A stretch of DNA of 64,000 bases from Chrysaora quinquecirrha (Eukaryota > Cnidaria > Scyphozoa > Semaeostomeae > Pelagiidae). Positions 1-12,575 of the stretch are shown here, piece after piece. Both the position numbers and the translations under genes were made by a program. Within the stretch, counting starts at the first letter, position 1. Each line of letters begins with the position of its first letter. The notes below the pieces were generated by a model. That model was not told the DNA's origin. It made no database searches and saw only the letters and a list, made by a program, of their open reading frames with translations. The stretch is taken from contig JACTAT010000038.1 of assembly GCA_014526335.1 (NCBI GenBank), positions 1,842,582-1,906,581 on the forward strand. Direction: 5' to 3'.

Positions 1-760
1 GAGTTGCAAGACTTCTTGATTCGAAGCATTTTGCTGTTTCAATGAGGGCTGTTAGAGACTTGAAGTCAAATTCTTGGCTAATGATGTCTTTGGAGAGGGA
101 GTCTCGGAGCTTTATGGCAAAGGGATGGATGAGTTCAAGTTCCTTGTCATCGGACGTTTTATGAATGCCAGGGATGATTTTCTCGAGGTAATATTTTAGC
201 TCACAAAAGCGGCGGGCCAAGGCTGACACACTTTCATTTGGTTGCTGTCGCATGGTGTAGTAGGAAGAGAGCAGGTTTCGAATTTGTTGGTCTTTGGGTA
301 CTCCCCGTTTGGCTTGTAAGTTTGTTATTGCATTATGGTAGAACTGTTCATATTGTTCGGAATTGGGGCTGTGGTGAAGTTTCTTTAGGGTTTCTTCCGC
401 GTAGGAACAAAGAATATCGAATGCTCTGGCATCTTTTCCACATTGTTGTTTCAGGTACGGGAGGAAGTGTTTAGGGTGGATGCCAGATTATTTGAGAACA
501 TGCGAAATGCGAAAATTGTTCTAAAAAGCAATCTAAATGTTCAATACCTGTGAATTCTGGGAGTGTGAGATTCGGCAGGCGAAGTGAAGTTTGTGATGGT
601 GCAGCTGAATGTGTTGCAAGTTCTTTGACTGCGCTGGTCAATGAGGCAATTCTGTTCTTTGACAATGGCGGCAAGACCTTGAATGAGGCCACGAGAAAGT
701 ACGAGTTCGGATTCTCCACCAGTTGTAAGAGGCGCTTCAGTCGCTTGGCAGAACGAGGTG
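1..760 (-). pseudogene. Retrotransposon gag-like fragment, cut by the window edge
   Basis: Read on the minus strand, two overlapping frames give one gag-like protein. The first (about 760-475) carries SLRLPNLTLPEFTG and the LDCFLEQFSHF segment that opens many LTR-retrotransposon gag proteins. A one-base frame change near 475 leads into an open frame to base 1 with FLPYLKQQCGKDARAF, an E-rich helical stretch and NESVSALARRFCELKYYL, the usual 'V..FA.RF..L' core of a retrotransposon gag domain. The protein would package element RNA in cytoplasmic particles. No zinc knuckle or protease is in view because the frame leaves the window at base 1. The start is uncertain, since the frame stays open upstream without a clear ATG. 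The family (Ty3/gypsy or BEL/Pao) is not settled. The frameshift suggests a dead copy. Confidence 0.65.
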
Positions 761-3539
761 CAAAGAAAAACGCATCTTTACATTTTCTCTATATCTCATC
801 AATCGGTTACATTTACAGAGATAAATCAAGTCTACTTTACATTGCTTACATTCGTATTTATATCCTATGTACACGTGATTACTAATTACATATTGTGCAC
901 ATGATGTTGATGTTACAATCCTGTTACACGTAAACAGGCTATTGTTGTTTTGGTGGAGGGATTGCATTCAATCTCACTGAGTTAGCATTCAGTACCTCCA
1001 AAAGAAAATAATTAATCTTATATCAAATGCCAGGAAAATATGGAAAAATTAAACCATTTACTGTTGTTATTTATGAAACCAAAGGGGTAAATCAAAAATT
1101 GTAATTTGGCGGGATTATATCGGAATAACGAATGAAAATACAATGTGACAGTAAAAGTCAAGCTCACTTACACAAATGTTTTTCCACAAGTCATATAATT
1201 TTATTGGCGAACCTTTGTTTTATACAAATTTTTGGCCCAGCAAAGAGTAAAGAGGGTGGTAGGATGATAAGTTAGGCTGTCAGTCAGCTGCAAAGTCCAC
1301 TGGTTTTTCTAGAGAGTTTGTGTAAAAAATTTTGTAAATTTGATTTATAGGTCATTCTAACCTTTTCTAGCATCGATTTTATGATTAAGATTTCTTGATA
1401 TTGTGATTTGCTTAAGTTATCATGCTATTATTTTCAAGCCTGCTGAAAAATATGAGTTGAAATTCAAAGCTTTACCAAAACAATGACAGAACAGCAACTA
1501 AAGAGAAGTATAGAAGAATGTACAGGGCCATTGTCAATGTAGTTGTCTTCAGTACAAAATGGCAAGGTGCCGTTGTTATATTCTCATCTCACGATGGTAA
1601 GGAATATTAGCACTTGCATCTATATTTATTTGTTTTCTTTGTGGTGTCTTATCTGCCTTTCTGTGTCATTTCTCCAAATTAATTAATTAAGGCAAGAAAA
1701 GCTTTTGTATAGTTTTTGTCGTATGTGTTTACTCCTGAAAATTGCATAATTTGATTGATTGAAATTTAGTTTGAAACTTAAAATGAAGTATGAAACTTAG
1801 ATGGAATTAAATTTTTATATTATGTAGAGTGATATTTATTTGTGTTTGCATATCTTTAATTTTCATGAAGATTTCAGAGTTGCCTTTTTCAAAAACGTAT
1901 TGCAAATTGTATCCCAAAATAATTGTGTAAATCTAGAATACATTGATGAAAGTTCAAATAATGCCCCAAAGAAAAATGTGTTTGATCTTTAAATCATTTT
2001 CTGCCATGATTATCTTTGGACTTGCATGAATGTAAGGAGTGAAACATTTAAACATGCGCACTAACTAGAGAGAAAGATCTGTGATTGAAAAGATTCGTTA
2101 AATTTTGTTACATTTATCTACATTTCTGATGTAATATACACATCATGATTGCAGGCCTTGGTTTAAATTTCTTTGCAAATTCCCAACTATTTCTTTGGGC
2201 TGCTTAGCTCATTGTAATTTAAGTTGGCTCCCTGATCGAGCACTCTATATCTCGTCCTATCAAACTTGGTATGCCACTCATGCAAAATATGTCAACAGTT
2301 TATTTGCTATGTGAATATATCATTTTTTCTGCAGTGACCTTTAGGACGGTTAAACAGCTCTTCCACGAATATGTAATCTGTAAACAGCGGTTTGTTGCAG
2401 CTAGTGCTTCGCTGCCACTCCCACTTTGTTGAGCCCTATTAATGAAACTATTCCTTGAATTACCTTATGAAGTTTATAATAAAAATGAAAGACTGCCAGA
2501 TACTGCTGCGATCTTGTGGGAAAGCCTTCATTGCTCTTTTTCCACTACGATGCAAAGTTGAAAATATAGCTATAGATATAAATATAAATATAGCTTTCCT
2601 GTGATAACGTATCTTGTCGGACTCATAAATCAGACTTTGACAAATCATACAAAAATTGTCAGTTTCAACCTCATTTGCATAATTTCATTGAAATCCTTCT
2701 CATTAATCGGGTTCTATAAGTCTGATGTTTGCACAAGTTGGATCCTTAGAAGTCTAGAGAGCGAGTAACGCTCCAAAAGACACCATTTATGATAAAAAAT
2801 AAAGTGTTAAATTCACAGTTCTTTCCTTCGTAGGATTACCTATGAAACCAAAAAGGCCTAGGTAATTTCCTTCTTATTATTGGTAAAATATCATGGTGTA
2901 AATGTTCCTAAAGCCTCAAAAACCTTTTTGAATTTTTCTTGGGTACATACAAATTTTCATTGACTTTTTTTGTGGCCAGGGCCACAGCAATTATCAAGTT
3001 TTAGGCAATTTGTTCTTTGGCTAATTATGCGTTAGGCCCATGGATCAGAGTTAAGGCTTTAAATTATCTGAACGCGAAATGTGTACTCTTATTAAAGCAA
3101 TAATATCGAGATTTGGAGGGCAGACATTTCATGCTAAAAGTTTAATCCCTTTTTGGCCTATCAAGATTGATTCCAGATATAACAAACGTAATGGCTTGAT
3201 ATAAATTCAGGTCTATATCCGGCCTAATACTGCTAGCTATTCCAGTGGTCTTTAGATATGCTATCATGTTGAAGCACCTCCGTTTCTTGATTAAGTTGAA
3301 ATAATTAACAAGTGGATTTTATCCAGTTTAGTTTCTCGTCAGTCCAGAATTTGCATTTGTTGGATCGATTGCGTAAATTAATAATGATAAATCGCTAAAA
3401 CTCGCATCTGGGTATAAACATTTAAATAAGCAAAAGCAGCCAAGGTGAAGAGTTAGTGGTCATGCTTTCAGATTTGAGATAGCACAGTGCAATTTTGGCA
3501 AGATAGTCCCATCTTATACCCCGGTGGATGTAGTGGCGC
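761..3539. other. AT-rich stretch without a recognisable gene
   Basis: Only short unsupported frames occur here. I see no domain, tRNA, clear exon with splice sites or long repeat. It could be intron or intergenic DNA. Confidence 0.6.
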
Positions 3540-3728
3540 CATTGGTACCAGTCAGTAGCTTACTATCGACTTCCATGTAACATTTCAACAGTGTCTCTTT
3601 CAGATCATCTCTGAAGCGTTTCTGAGGCCGGCATCATTTTCTCTGTCAATTAGCAAGCGCACTGTGTACAGAAGTTGCTTTGGTGTGTGATGATCAATGA
3701 AACGAAGTGGGTGTCCGGCCCACTGAAG
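3540..3728 (-). pseudogene. LINE reverse-transcriptase C-terminal tail fragment
   Basis: The minus strand encodes LQWAGHPLRFIDHHTPKQLL followed, after a one-base shift near 3,615, by KRFRDDLKETLLKC. This pattern (R/QWxGHxxRxxxxxxPKxxxY ... KRFxDxLKxxL) is the extreme C-terminus of many invertebrate non-LTR retrotransposon ORF2 proteins. Only the 3' end is left, as expected of a 5'-truncated insertion, and the frameshift marks it as decayed. The clade is not assigned. Confidence 0.6.
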
Positions 3729-3962
3729 AGGGTGTTTTTATTGATAGTGGCTTGGGTACTGATGACACCACTCTGCTCAAGAATACTGGAATTTGTTCTC
3801 CTGTCTTACCATGAGATGCTGAGTATGGATCTCAGGCATCTTTGTTGGTATCTTTTGTTTTACATGCCTTCTGTTTATAGTACAGATCTCTGTGCTAAGT
3901 ATGAAGATGATTACAGCTTTGAAACCACAATCTTTATGTTAATCGAGATTTCATGGTTACTG

Positions 3963-4024
3963 TATATAGTTAGTTACTGTACAAACTATAGTAACTATAT
4001 ATAGTTACTGTACAAACTATTGCC
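3963..4024. repeat. Short duplicated palindromic segment at the 3' edge of the piggyBac remnant
   Basis: The segment AGTTACTGTACAAACTAT occurs twice about 30 bases apart, and each copy is partly self-complementary (AGTTACT...AGTAACT). It lies just beyond the stop of the piggyBac reading frame. It could be part of that element's end or an unrelated small duplication. Confidence 0.5.
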
Positions 4025-5789
4025 ACAGGGTTCCGTCCTCACTTCTATTGATTTTCGTTTCAATGGCCTACCAAGAGGACGATCAACAGGCTTATTACGT
4101 TGCAAAAGAGAGTGTGCAATTTTGCCTGAAAATTTGCACAATGCCATCTGTTTGTGCTTTGGTATTTGTAGTTGGTCAGCACATCTTTATACAGGAGCCA
4201 TGCATTCACTTTTGCAATATCAATGCAATGTACAAGCACACGTAAATACCATCTTTTTATTTCCATGGGGTTCTGTCGAGGCTAATTAGCATGTCTGTTA
4301 ATTTTACTCCTCCCATGGCAGAATTGTATTCCTTGACAATATCAGGGCAGTTGTTCAGAACATGCTTTTTTGGAGCCGTCCCAGCGCTTTACTTGAGAGG
4401 AAGCTGCAGATGTGCAATAGTTTGAAACCAGGTGGACCATCTTGTTGTCAAACCATTTCATAGCAATCATGGCAGAGTTTGCATCTACTTTATGAGAGGA
4501 TGAGCCACGCCCTGCTTTTTGTAGAGATTTATCTTCTTCAAGTGGGCATTTGGCAATGTGGTTTTGGCGCACTGTAGCTGTGGTGAGAATTCTCAATTCT
4601 TTCATCTTGAGCATCAGAGGTAAAGTAGAGAACCAGTTATCAAAGCACAGCTTGAAATTTTCATTTTTGGGAAGATGTTTGGTGAGCCTTAGCACTGATT
4701 TCTCGCAGGAACAGTTTTCTTTCCCAGTACTACCTTTGCCAGTGTAAAGAAAAAAATCATACATAAGGCCACTACTTCCAGCACGTACAAACATTTTAAA
4801 CCCCCATTTTATCGGCTTTTTGGGATTATACTGCCTAATTCAACTTCTTGTCTTTGCTGGTATTATTTGCTCATCAATGGACATTACTGGCTCAGGCTCC
4901 ATTTTCAAACAATTTTCACACAATTTTTCAAAAATCGGACAAATCTTGAACAGTTTATAGTTGTTTTTGCATCTCTGAAAGTGTTGTCAGCAACATGAAT
5001 TGAGCAACGTAAAGCTTTGTAACAATTATGGGACATTGCATCTGCAATCAAGCCTATACGGGTTTCACTGTTCCAATAGTAATGGTAAGTTGGCATATTG
5101 ATTATACCCATCATCACATGAATACCCAGGAGTTGCTCTATTTCAGCAAAATTTGTAGTTACAGACTTTCCTGTAGCTTGTACACATTAGTTTGTTCAAC
5201 AAGAAGCTTGGTCATATCATCAGACCAGAACTTTGTGAAACAGTCATAGGACTGGAGATAATGAAATTCTTCTGGTGGTAAACTGAATTGTGATCCAATG
5301 AACACACTCTGGTCTCTTGGTGGTTCAATATTCCCGGTCGAAAATTGTGACTTCTCATAGCATCTGTAATCTTTTCATCTTCTTCATCAAAAATGTATCT
5401 TCAGTCTCGTCTACGTCAGAATCTAGTGGTTCAGAGTTCAAATCATCATCATTCTTCTTTGAGCTCGATATCAAAGAACGCTGGCGTGTGACTGGTACTT
5501 TCTGTCCATCAGCCACTACTACATTAGTACTTGGGACACATTCAGCTGTGTGTTCACAGATGACCTGAGCATGGCTTTCAATTTCTCTCTCAGCATTAAT
5601 ATTATCTTCTACAGTTTCATTTTGGTAATCTCAAATTATATCTGTTTCATTCACCGACTCCTGACTCTCATCGTCGTTAGAATCAGATAGCCCAGAAAGT
5701 TCTGAGTCGTCTCCTGGAGCAAGAACATAGCTGAGTACTTCTTCTATTGTGTACCGTATCTTATTTTTCCTTTCTACTTGAAATGCCAT
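3995..5789 (-). pseudogene. piggyBac-family transposase pseudogene
   Basis: The protein would be about 590 residues, the usual piggyBac transposase size. ATG at 5,789 opens an acidic N-terminus rich in Ser, Asp and Glu. Then come GIINMPTYHYYW, the SIDEQIIPAKTRS and NPKKPIKWGFKMF signatures, and the catalytic core with Asp in MYDFFLYTGKG, Asp in LCFDNWFSTLP and Asp in KWFDNKMVHL. YNSAMGGVKLTDM, KRWYLRVLVHCIDIAKVNAW and a basic RPLGRPLKRKS tail follow. All three catalytic Asp are present. It cannot be translated intact: there are in-frame stops in the N-terminal region (near 5,632 and 5,357) and just before the PKKPIKWGF motif, and frame changes near 4,345 and 4,100. Clear inverted ends and a TTAA duplication could not be fixed. 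The family call is secure. Confidence 0.9.
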
Positions 5790-6815
5790 GTCATACTACG
5801 CTGTGAAAACCATACATTTTATTCACCAAAATGTTTATATTATGAATTGTAAAAAAATAAAATAATTTCTAAAAGTCATCACAATTTCTGAGAATTATTA
5901 ATTTTGAAAAAATACTATTATTTCTGTGCATTCAAAACAAAAGAACAAAGAAGTGTAGAGTATCAGCAAATATCTGTTTTTATGCAAGAAACCCAGCACC
6001 CATATTTTATTGTAATGCAAAATGCTCATCTGAGTCATTAGAAATAATGATTCTTTCTTGCATTACCACAGGCTGTTTCTAAAAGCATGCAGGCTGCTTA
6101 TCTGGGAAGCATTGTACAGCCAAACGTTTTGGCCTAAGTGAAAATTAAACCAAACAATGCTGATAAAAAGTGTAAATAAACTAGGCCAATTGCATTTATT
6201 TTGCTTGAATACTTTTGTAAAAAGTGCTCTGTTTCTCCAACAAAACATGTTAGAAAATATTTGTCAATATTGCCTTTTCAAAAAGCAATTGCAACCAGTG
6301 TTAGTAAATTTTAAAATAAGAACACTTTTACCCCATATGGGACAAGGTTGCCATATGGCAACTGAAACATTCAGGTCTTCCTGGTGGAATTTTCTCATAA
6401 GATCATAACTCTAACAAATGAGTAAAGTCACAAACCCCCTTTGATCAGGAAAATAAAAAGACTCTACCTTTATTGCTATTCATTACCAGAGTAATCTGGA
6501 GTCACCATTTTGAGTAGTTCGTTCATGTGAAAACATGCTGGAAGCAAACCTCTTCACAGAAACTGTTTCGCATCTTTCATTGATTAAAACCTTGATTTGG
6601 TTTCAATTGATTCATGCTTGATTAATAGGATAGCATATTATTGGTAAACACTGTATTCTGTAAATAATTATGACAGAGTTCTTAAGGGGGCGATAGCGGG
6701 AACGCATTCTATCAGACAAATGAATGTCTTGTTAAAAAGGAAGTGATTCACACCTATAAAAAAAGCTTCTTTCATTACATCAAAAACATAAACCGAAGAA
6801 CACAAACCGACAGAG
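5790..6815. other. AT-rich intergenic stretch
   Basis: No coding frame with family signatures, no repeat array and no RNA gene is visible. The sequence before 6,816 is probably the 5' flank of the LRR-type gene. Confidence 0.5.
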
Positions 6816-7885
6816 ATGGAGAACCTTATTCGAAAAATTGTTAATTTGCCATTAATTCCTAGCCAGCAAATCCTGAGCTGTATTCCGCTGTTAGAACTTC
6901 TACTTTTTGAATTGGCTGAAGATGGTTTAAGAGGCTTCTCGCAAATTATAAGAATTTATTTAACTAACAAAGTTTTGATGAATCGTGTGTTTGGCTGTAG
7001 TCGTATAGAAAGCCTCCTGGCTGTACTGGAAAAGGAGGTTGCTCAACCAAAAGGATATCTGCAGCAGCTTTCACACTTTACCAGCAACTCTTTGACAGAC
7101 AAAGACTTGCAGCTAATTACATCAAAAAATGATGTAAAGATGATAAACCTTAGCTACTGCAATCATCTATCGTCAATCAGATTATACATATTTTTTTTCA
7201 AGCAAAAAAAACTTGATATATATCTCTCTGGGACACAGCTCTTTTGTAGACAATAAGGTAGGAAAATTGATTTTCAGATTAGCTACTTAAACAACAATAC
7301 GTTTATTACATCAACAACCTGCTTCTCAGCTACTATCTTAAGAAACTTTTTTCTGTCCATTCTAGTAATTAGTTTAATTTTTGATAATCTAAGAAGTTTA
7401 ATCTTTACATACATATTTAGGTTATAGAAGCAATTACAACATACCAAACAAATTTAAAGGCATTGGATATCCAGAGCTGCCCTCAACAAGGAGTTGCCGA
7501 CTCTCTATATCTTGTACCAAAATTAACGACTTTGGGGCACTTCTCCCTTGTGCTATGTGGGAGGGTTGACCTTGATTTCACTGAGCAGCTAGTGCACTTG
7601 AGGTAATGAGGAAATTGCTATATTCATTTTCATTGTCGTTGTCAATGATTAATATTAACTTATTACTTTTTATATTTTGATGATTTTCTGTCAGGGATAT
7701 TCTTGGTTTGTCATCTAATTTTTGTATGAATTTTCTTTCATTTGTTTCAAACTATGTGCATATCTGAAGAACGTAAAAAAATTATGGGTAAATGTAATGG
7801 GGAAACATATTCTGCTCTTTTAATTAATTTCAGAAGAAATCCAGCAACAAACTCCATCTCAGTAATTGATTTCCTGAAACTTTAA
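6816..7885 (+). CDS. Small leucine-rich-repeat (RNI/FBXL-like) gene, three exons
   Basis: Exon 1 (6,816-7,257) starts at ATG after GACAGAG and encodes a helical N-terminus, then LTDKDLQLI and MINLSYCNHLSS, which is the RNI-type LRR pattern. A change of frame at a T run near 7,187-7,196 leads to KNLIYISLGHSSFVDNK, which keeps the 26-residue LRR spacing, and then a donor AAG/GTAGG. Exon 2 (7,421-7,602, acceptor TTTAG/GTT) gives TNLKALDIQSC and LTTLGHFSLVLCG. It ends AG/GTAATG. Exon 3 (7,834-7,885, acceptor TTTCAG/A) completes Arg and reaches TAA after FLKL. The three phases agree. Such repeats normally bind protein partners, often in F-box/LRR adaptors, but no F-box was recognised. The T-run frame change is either a real lesion or a sequencing error. 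This is the best host-gene candidate in the window. Confidence 0.5.
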
Positions 7886-8662
7886 TATTTCAATTCACTT
7901 GTCTTCTGTAGTTCTCTTGGTTTGTAAATATATGGTCGATCAGCAGTTTATCAATTGAAATATTACTAGATAGATAGCTCATCTTTCAAGTACAGTCAAG
8001 TTGCCTATTTGATTATTTTTTCTGCATTTCTCCATACCCTGCGCACTCCCTTTTCTAAAATTATTTCAATTGCACGTGAAATTCGCTGCCAAAAACAGAT
8101 ATTAGGCCAATCTATACCAATCGGAAAAATCCGACAAAGGCCTCTCACCTTGCCTGGGCCTAAGCTTTAAGATATCTAGGATTAGGCAGATGCTCTTGGT
8201 CTGACAAGCTAAAGATCAAGTCATTCAAAAACATGCTAAAAAGGTAGCACATGCATAACCTGTTGTAAAATATGCCAACAGTAAACACCACTGTAGAAAT
8301 AACGACATGGTTTGTATTTGTCTTCCGGCAGCAAACACATTTAACCATCATGCTCATGGACCTTCGCTTTCCGCGAAAAAATCCTCTGTTGCTGTTGTCT
8401 TGCCCGAGCTGAAAGCCCCCTATTGAAAAGAACAGAAGAAATGTACATCACACGAACATAGACCAGCCATTGGTTCTTTATAAGGTATACGTCATAGTCA
8501 TCTTTGCCACAAATTAGTCAGACCTGCACAAGCGTCCACTTAAAGAGGTTGCTATAAAAGCTATAATGTCATGCTTTAAAGAGTCGCTAAACCGAATTAT
8601 GGGATATTATTATAGTTAGTTATTTATCAGTTACTAACGAAATCGGTACCTTCGAGCCTCTG
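7886..8662. other. Non-coding stretch between the LRR gene and a LINE tail
   Basis: No supported gene is seen. The short frames on either strand carry no recognisable motif. Confidence 0.5.
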
Positions 8663-8860
8663 TTGGAGACGGCAAGGAGGAGGAAATTGCAATGGTTCAG
8701 TCACGTCACTAGGAAGATGCGGACTCTTGCATTCGACATCATGCATGGAGGTGTTGAGGGAAGTAGAGGGAGAGGACGACCGAGGAGATCATGCTCTCAG
8801 AATGTCTCAGGGAAGCTCAGGACCGTCGGCGATGGCGGAAAATTGTGAACTCATGAAAGC
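8663..8860 (+). pseudogene. LINE reverse-transcriptase C-terminal tail fragment
   Basis: The plus strand encodes TARRRKLQWFSHVTRK, then IMHGGVEGSRGRGRPRR and, one base out of frame, EAQDRRRWRKIVNS before a stop. RRRKLxWFGHVxR ... GxRGRGRPRRxW ... AxDRxxWRxxV is the standard C-terminal tail of several LINE ORF2 families. Only the 3' end is present, with a frameshift near 8,805. It is probably a 5'-truncated insertion. Confidence 0.65.
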
Positions 8861-9246
8861 CATCAGGCCATAGGAGTTACCTGACCTGTATTTAATAATT
8901 GTCAACATGAAGTTTTTGTTATTTTTTAAATCTAGTACTTTAGCAAGAGAGAGCTGATGAGAGAAATAAGAGAATACCTATATCATGGGCTGTAGGAAAC
9001 GTGGAGCTCCGAATAAGAACTAAGAAGTTGTTTCCCTTTTAATTTTTTTTATGTATCTGTCTCAATATTCTGCTGCAAAGGTGCCATTGTAATCTGGTGT
9101 GTGGCTGTTTGACATGAGATTAAGCCCTTATGTCACTCAAACAGTAACTGAAACCTCTTCAGCACACAAATATTAGATGGGTAAGACACACTTTAACTTA
9201 CTGGATTCAGCTTTCTCCAAATGCTCGTAACACAAGAACACTGGTG

Positions 9247-9276
9247 TGTCATAGGTGTGAAGTCACACCTATGACA
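9247..9276. repeat. Perfect short palindrome inside the left fold-back arm
   Basis: TGTCATAGGTGTGA is followed after two bases by its exact reverse complement, giving 14-bp arms with a 2-base loop. It sits in the unpaired spacer of the left arm and has no counterpart in the right arm. Confidence 0.8.
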
Positions 9277-10549
9277 TAGGAAAGTGAGCTTTCGTGCTGA
9301 AAGACGGGGGGAGGGATTTTCAAAACTCCTAGTTTTTTACAACAGAATTTCAAGGCTTGTTTAGAATGGACCCACCCGAGTTTGCTTACAGGTAGGTCAC
9401 TTCAATTGATACTCGAAAAAATCCTACCAAATTTAGAAGTACGCATTGTTGCTCTGTAATTTTCGATTTTGAAATTGAACAAGTTAGGATTTCTTTTCTC
9501 TTAGAATTCTGTAATAAAAGATTCAGAATGAAAACATGGCATGGTACACAAAAATATAGAAAGAGAAATCCAGTGTAATGTTGGTCCAACAGAAATTATT
9601 CTTACTGTCCTTTTCGACTTGAATTGTCGTCCTTGAGTTAAGGAAACCAGATCAGTCAACAAAACCACAAACCTTATGTTTTTATTTCTCTTTTTCTTTC
9701 ATTGTAATATAGAACGGCTTCAGGTGGGGTCAAGTGCCACTCAAGGAGGTCATTAATGTCATGGTGATTTTTCGATAGCATTTCACATGGACTTTCAAAA
9801 AACATTTGGTAAACGGTCGTTTTTTGCTGCGTTCGTGAAATACGGGGGTCAGAAAACCAGGGGGTCGACATCGACAAAAATATTGGCAGGGAATTTTTCG
9901 CAACATTCTAGCAAACTGGGTAACGGGGATTTTAAAGTAGGTTGGGACTCTTTGGTGGTGGGTGGTCATTTTAAGACTTGGGAATATTCTTGCAAATCAA
10001 TGGTTGTGACCTCATCGATGACGTAGAAAAGTTACGGTCAGTGAAAATCTGACTTTTGAATTTCGTGTTTTTAATGATATTGACAGAAAACAAACATCTC
10101 AAATGGAGCAAAAAAAATATGCAACACCAATTTGATTTGGCTTAATACTCAGAAGTTATTAAGATTCGAAATGTGTGTGACATCATGAAAACGCAAAACT
10201 GATATTTTCACCTTGAGTCTTAACCGTTTCGTGCATAAATTTTTCTTTTGATGTGTTCAGCGTTACTTTTAGAATAAAAGCATCATGTTCTCGGTCATGC
10301 TTATTTTTGTCATTTCAAACCTTAAATTACGAAGAATGCTCGTAATTTCTATTGTGATGCAGCTAGGGTTTCGCACTACTATGAATGTTGAAAAAGATGA
10401 AAAAGATAAAACATTTCCTGCTTACTTTCCCTGAGAATGGTAATATGATTGAGCTGGATAGAGCGAAGTACTTTCTTATGACCACAGTCTTTAATTTGAT
10501 TTATGTAGCCATAAATGCTTGAGAAGACGGTAGACACCTATGTCGATAA

Positions 10550-11100
10550 GTTGTAGGCAATCGAACAGGCGAAGGCATAGGAACAAGTGTAGGTGTAGAT
10601 GAAGTGAAGGTGTAGGCTAAGGCACAGGTATAGGTGTAGGCATAGGCATAGGCGAAGGCATAGACACAGGCCTAGGTGAGATGTAGGCAAAGGCATAGGC
10701 GAAGGCATAGGCACAGGCGTATGTGTAGATGACGGCATAGGCATCGGACAAGCCTTAGGTACAGGTGTAGGTGAGATATAGGCATTAGTGTAGGCGAAGG
10801 CATAGGCACAGGCATCAGTGTAGATGTAGGCATAGGTGTAGGCTAAGGAACAGATATAGGTGTAGGAATAGGTGAAGGTATAGACATAAGCATAAGTGAT
10901 GACATAGGCACCGGGGTAGGTGTAGTTGTAGGCATAGGTGTAGGCTAAGGCACAGATATAGGTGCAGGCATAGGCGAAGGTATAGGCACAGGTATAGGTG
11001 AAGGCATAGGCATAAGCAATGACATAGGCACAGGTGTAGGTGTAGATGAAGGCATAGGAGTAGGCGAAGGCATAGGCACAGGTGTAGATGAAGGCGGTTA
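10550..11100. repeat. Hexamer-based minisatellite (AGGCAT/AGGTGT/AGGCGA/AGGCAC units)
   Basis: About 550 bases are built from six-base units starting AGG or AAG, mixed into higher-order strings such as GGCATAGGC and GGTGTAGG. A frame through it on the minus strand reads as low-complexity Pro/Met/Ser/Leu and is not a gene. It occupies the middle of the fold-back element. Confidence 0.9.
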
Positions 11101-12575
11101 TCGTCAGCAGATATGGCTAGTTTGAAAACCAGTCTTGGTGGTGGAGTGGAGAGGAATTCAAATACTACCGTTCACCCTAAACACAGGAAAATCCATTGAC
11201 TTTTGTGTTACAGTACGAAGTGTGCCACATTTTATCAGTCTTTAGGCATAATACAGAGATTTATACAAGATAACAGTAACCATTAGCTATTGGAATTGAC
11301 TTTTGCAAATAATTTTGATTAAGTTTTTAGAGTTGCAAGGTGAGAGACGCAGTTCGCAAGTTGTTACGTTGACAAATGTATAACTCTGTAAGTGCGGCTT
11401 TGTGGGACAAGCCACTGTGAATTCTCCAATAATAGCAGCGGCGAGCGCTGAATGATAATAATGAAAACACGTAAGAAAAAGGCTAACTAGGATTTATAGG
11501 GTAGGATTTAAAGGGTAGGTTACCAGATTCAGATATTATCTAACTTGTGGCTCCTGTTTTGGCACAAAGTTTGTTGCCGAAATATTGAACTCAAACTGAA
11601 TTGGTCGATTGGTTTGGCTAAGATTCGCTCCAGTTCATTTCAGCAATCGCTAGTAACATGATGCTTTTATCCTAAAAGTAACGCTGAAGACATCAAAAGA
11701 AAGATTTATGCACGAAACGGTTAAGACTCAAAATATCAGTTTTGCGTTGCTGATGTCACACAAATTTGGAATCATAATAACTTCTGAGTATTAAGCCAAA
11801 TCGAATTGGTGTTGTATAATTTTTTGCTCCATTTGAGATGTTTTTTTTTCCGTCAATATCATTAAAAACACAAAATTCAAAAGTCAGATTTTCACTGACC
11901 CTAACTTTTCTATGTCATCGATGACGTCACAACCATTGTTTGCAAGAATGTGCCCAAGTCTTAAAATGACCACCACCACCAAAGAGTCCAAACCTACTTT
12001 AAATCCCGGTTACCCAGTTTGCTAGAATGTTGTGAAAAATTCCCTGTCAATATTTTTGTAGATGTCAACGTCCTGGTTTTATGACCCCCGTATTTCACGA
12101 ACGCAGCAAAAAACAACCTTTTACCAAAATTTTTTTGAAAGTCCATGTGAAATGCTATCGAAAAATCACTATGATGTTAATGACCTCCTCAAGAGGCACT
12201 TGACCCCACCTGAAACCGGTCTAATATGAGCCCCTGCATGTCTCGAGAATTTTCCCTAGGATTGCTCGGGCATCCCTTTATTTCAAGTTGAGGAATGTTT
12301 TGCGCATGAGGAGAAAATGCGACACTGGAAAACAATAGAATCTATTGTTCCCAGCTCTCTTGTGTCTTACCCATCTAATATTTGTGTACTGAAGGAGCTT
12401 GAGCTTTCAGTTTGAGTGACATGATGGATCAGCCTTATGTCAATCAGTCACATGCAAGGTTACAATCGCACCTTTGCAGCAGAATAATGAGGGACAGATT
12501 TACAAGATACAGAAAATGAAAAGGCAAACAATTTCTTATTAGGAGCTCCATGTTTCCTACAGCCCATGCCTATAT

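Larger units (their letters stand above)
8984..12568. mobile_element. Fold-back (long inverted repeat) DNA element with 7-bp target-site duplication
   Basis: The element begins CATGGGCTGTAGGAAAC at 8,984 and ends with the inverse (GTTTCCTACAGCCCATG) at 12,568. It is flanked on both sides by CCTATAT (8,977-8,983 and 12,569-12,575), a 7-bp target-site duplication. Outer arms pair between about 8,984-9,192 and 12,362-12,568. Inner arms pair between about 9,719-10,289 and 11,655-12,215. The arms are interrupted by unlike spacers. The core (about 10,290-11,654) holds a hexamer minisatellite. No transposase frame is present, so it must have been moved in trans. The CATG start and 7-8 bp duplication recall P-superfamily ends, but hAT or Mutator relatives cannot be excluded. 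Confidence 0.85.

Noticed and set aside
4020..4289. Plus-strand ORFs over the piggyBac 3' end
   Set aside because: They are antisense shadows of the KRWYLRVLVHCIDIAKVNAW region of the transposase.
10550..11100. A repeat array that at first sight might be CRISPR-like or coding
   Set aside because: The units are six bases long with no spacers, the host is eukaryotic, and the translated frame is low complexity. It is a minisatellite.
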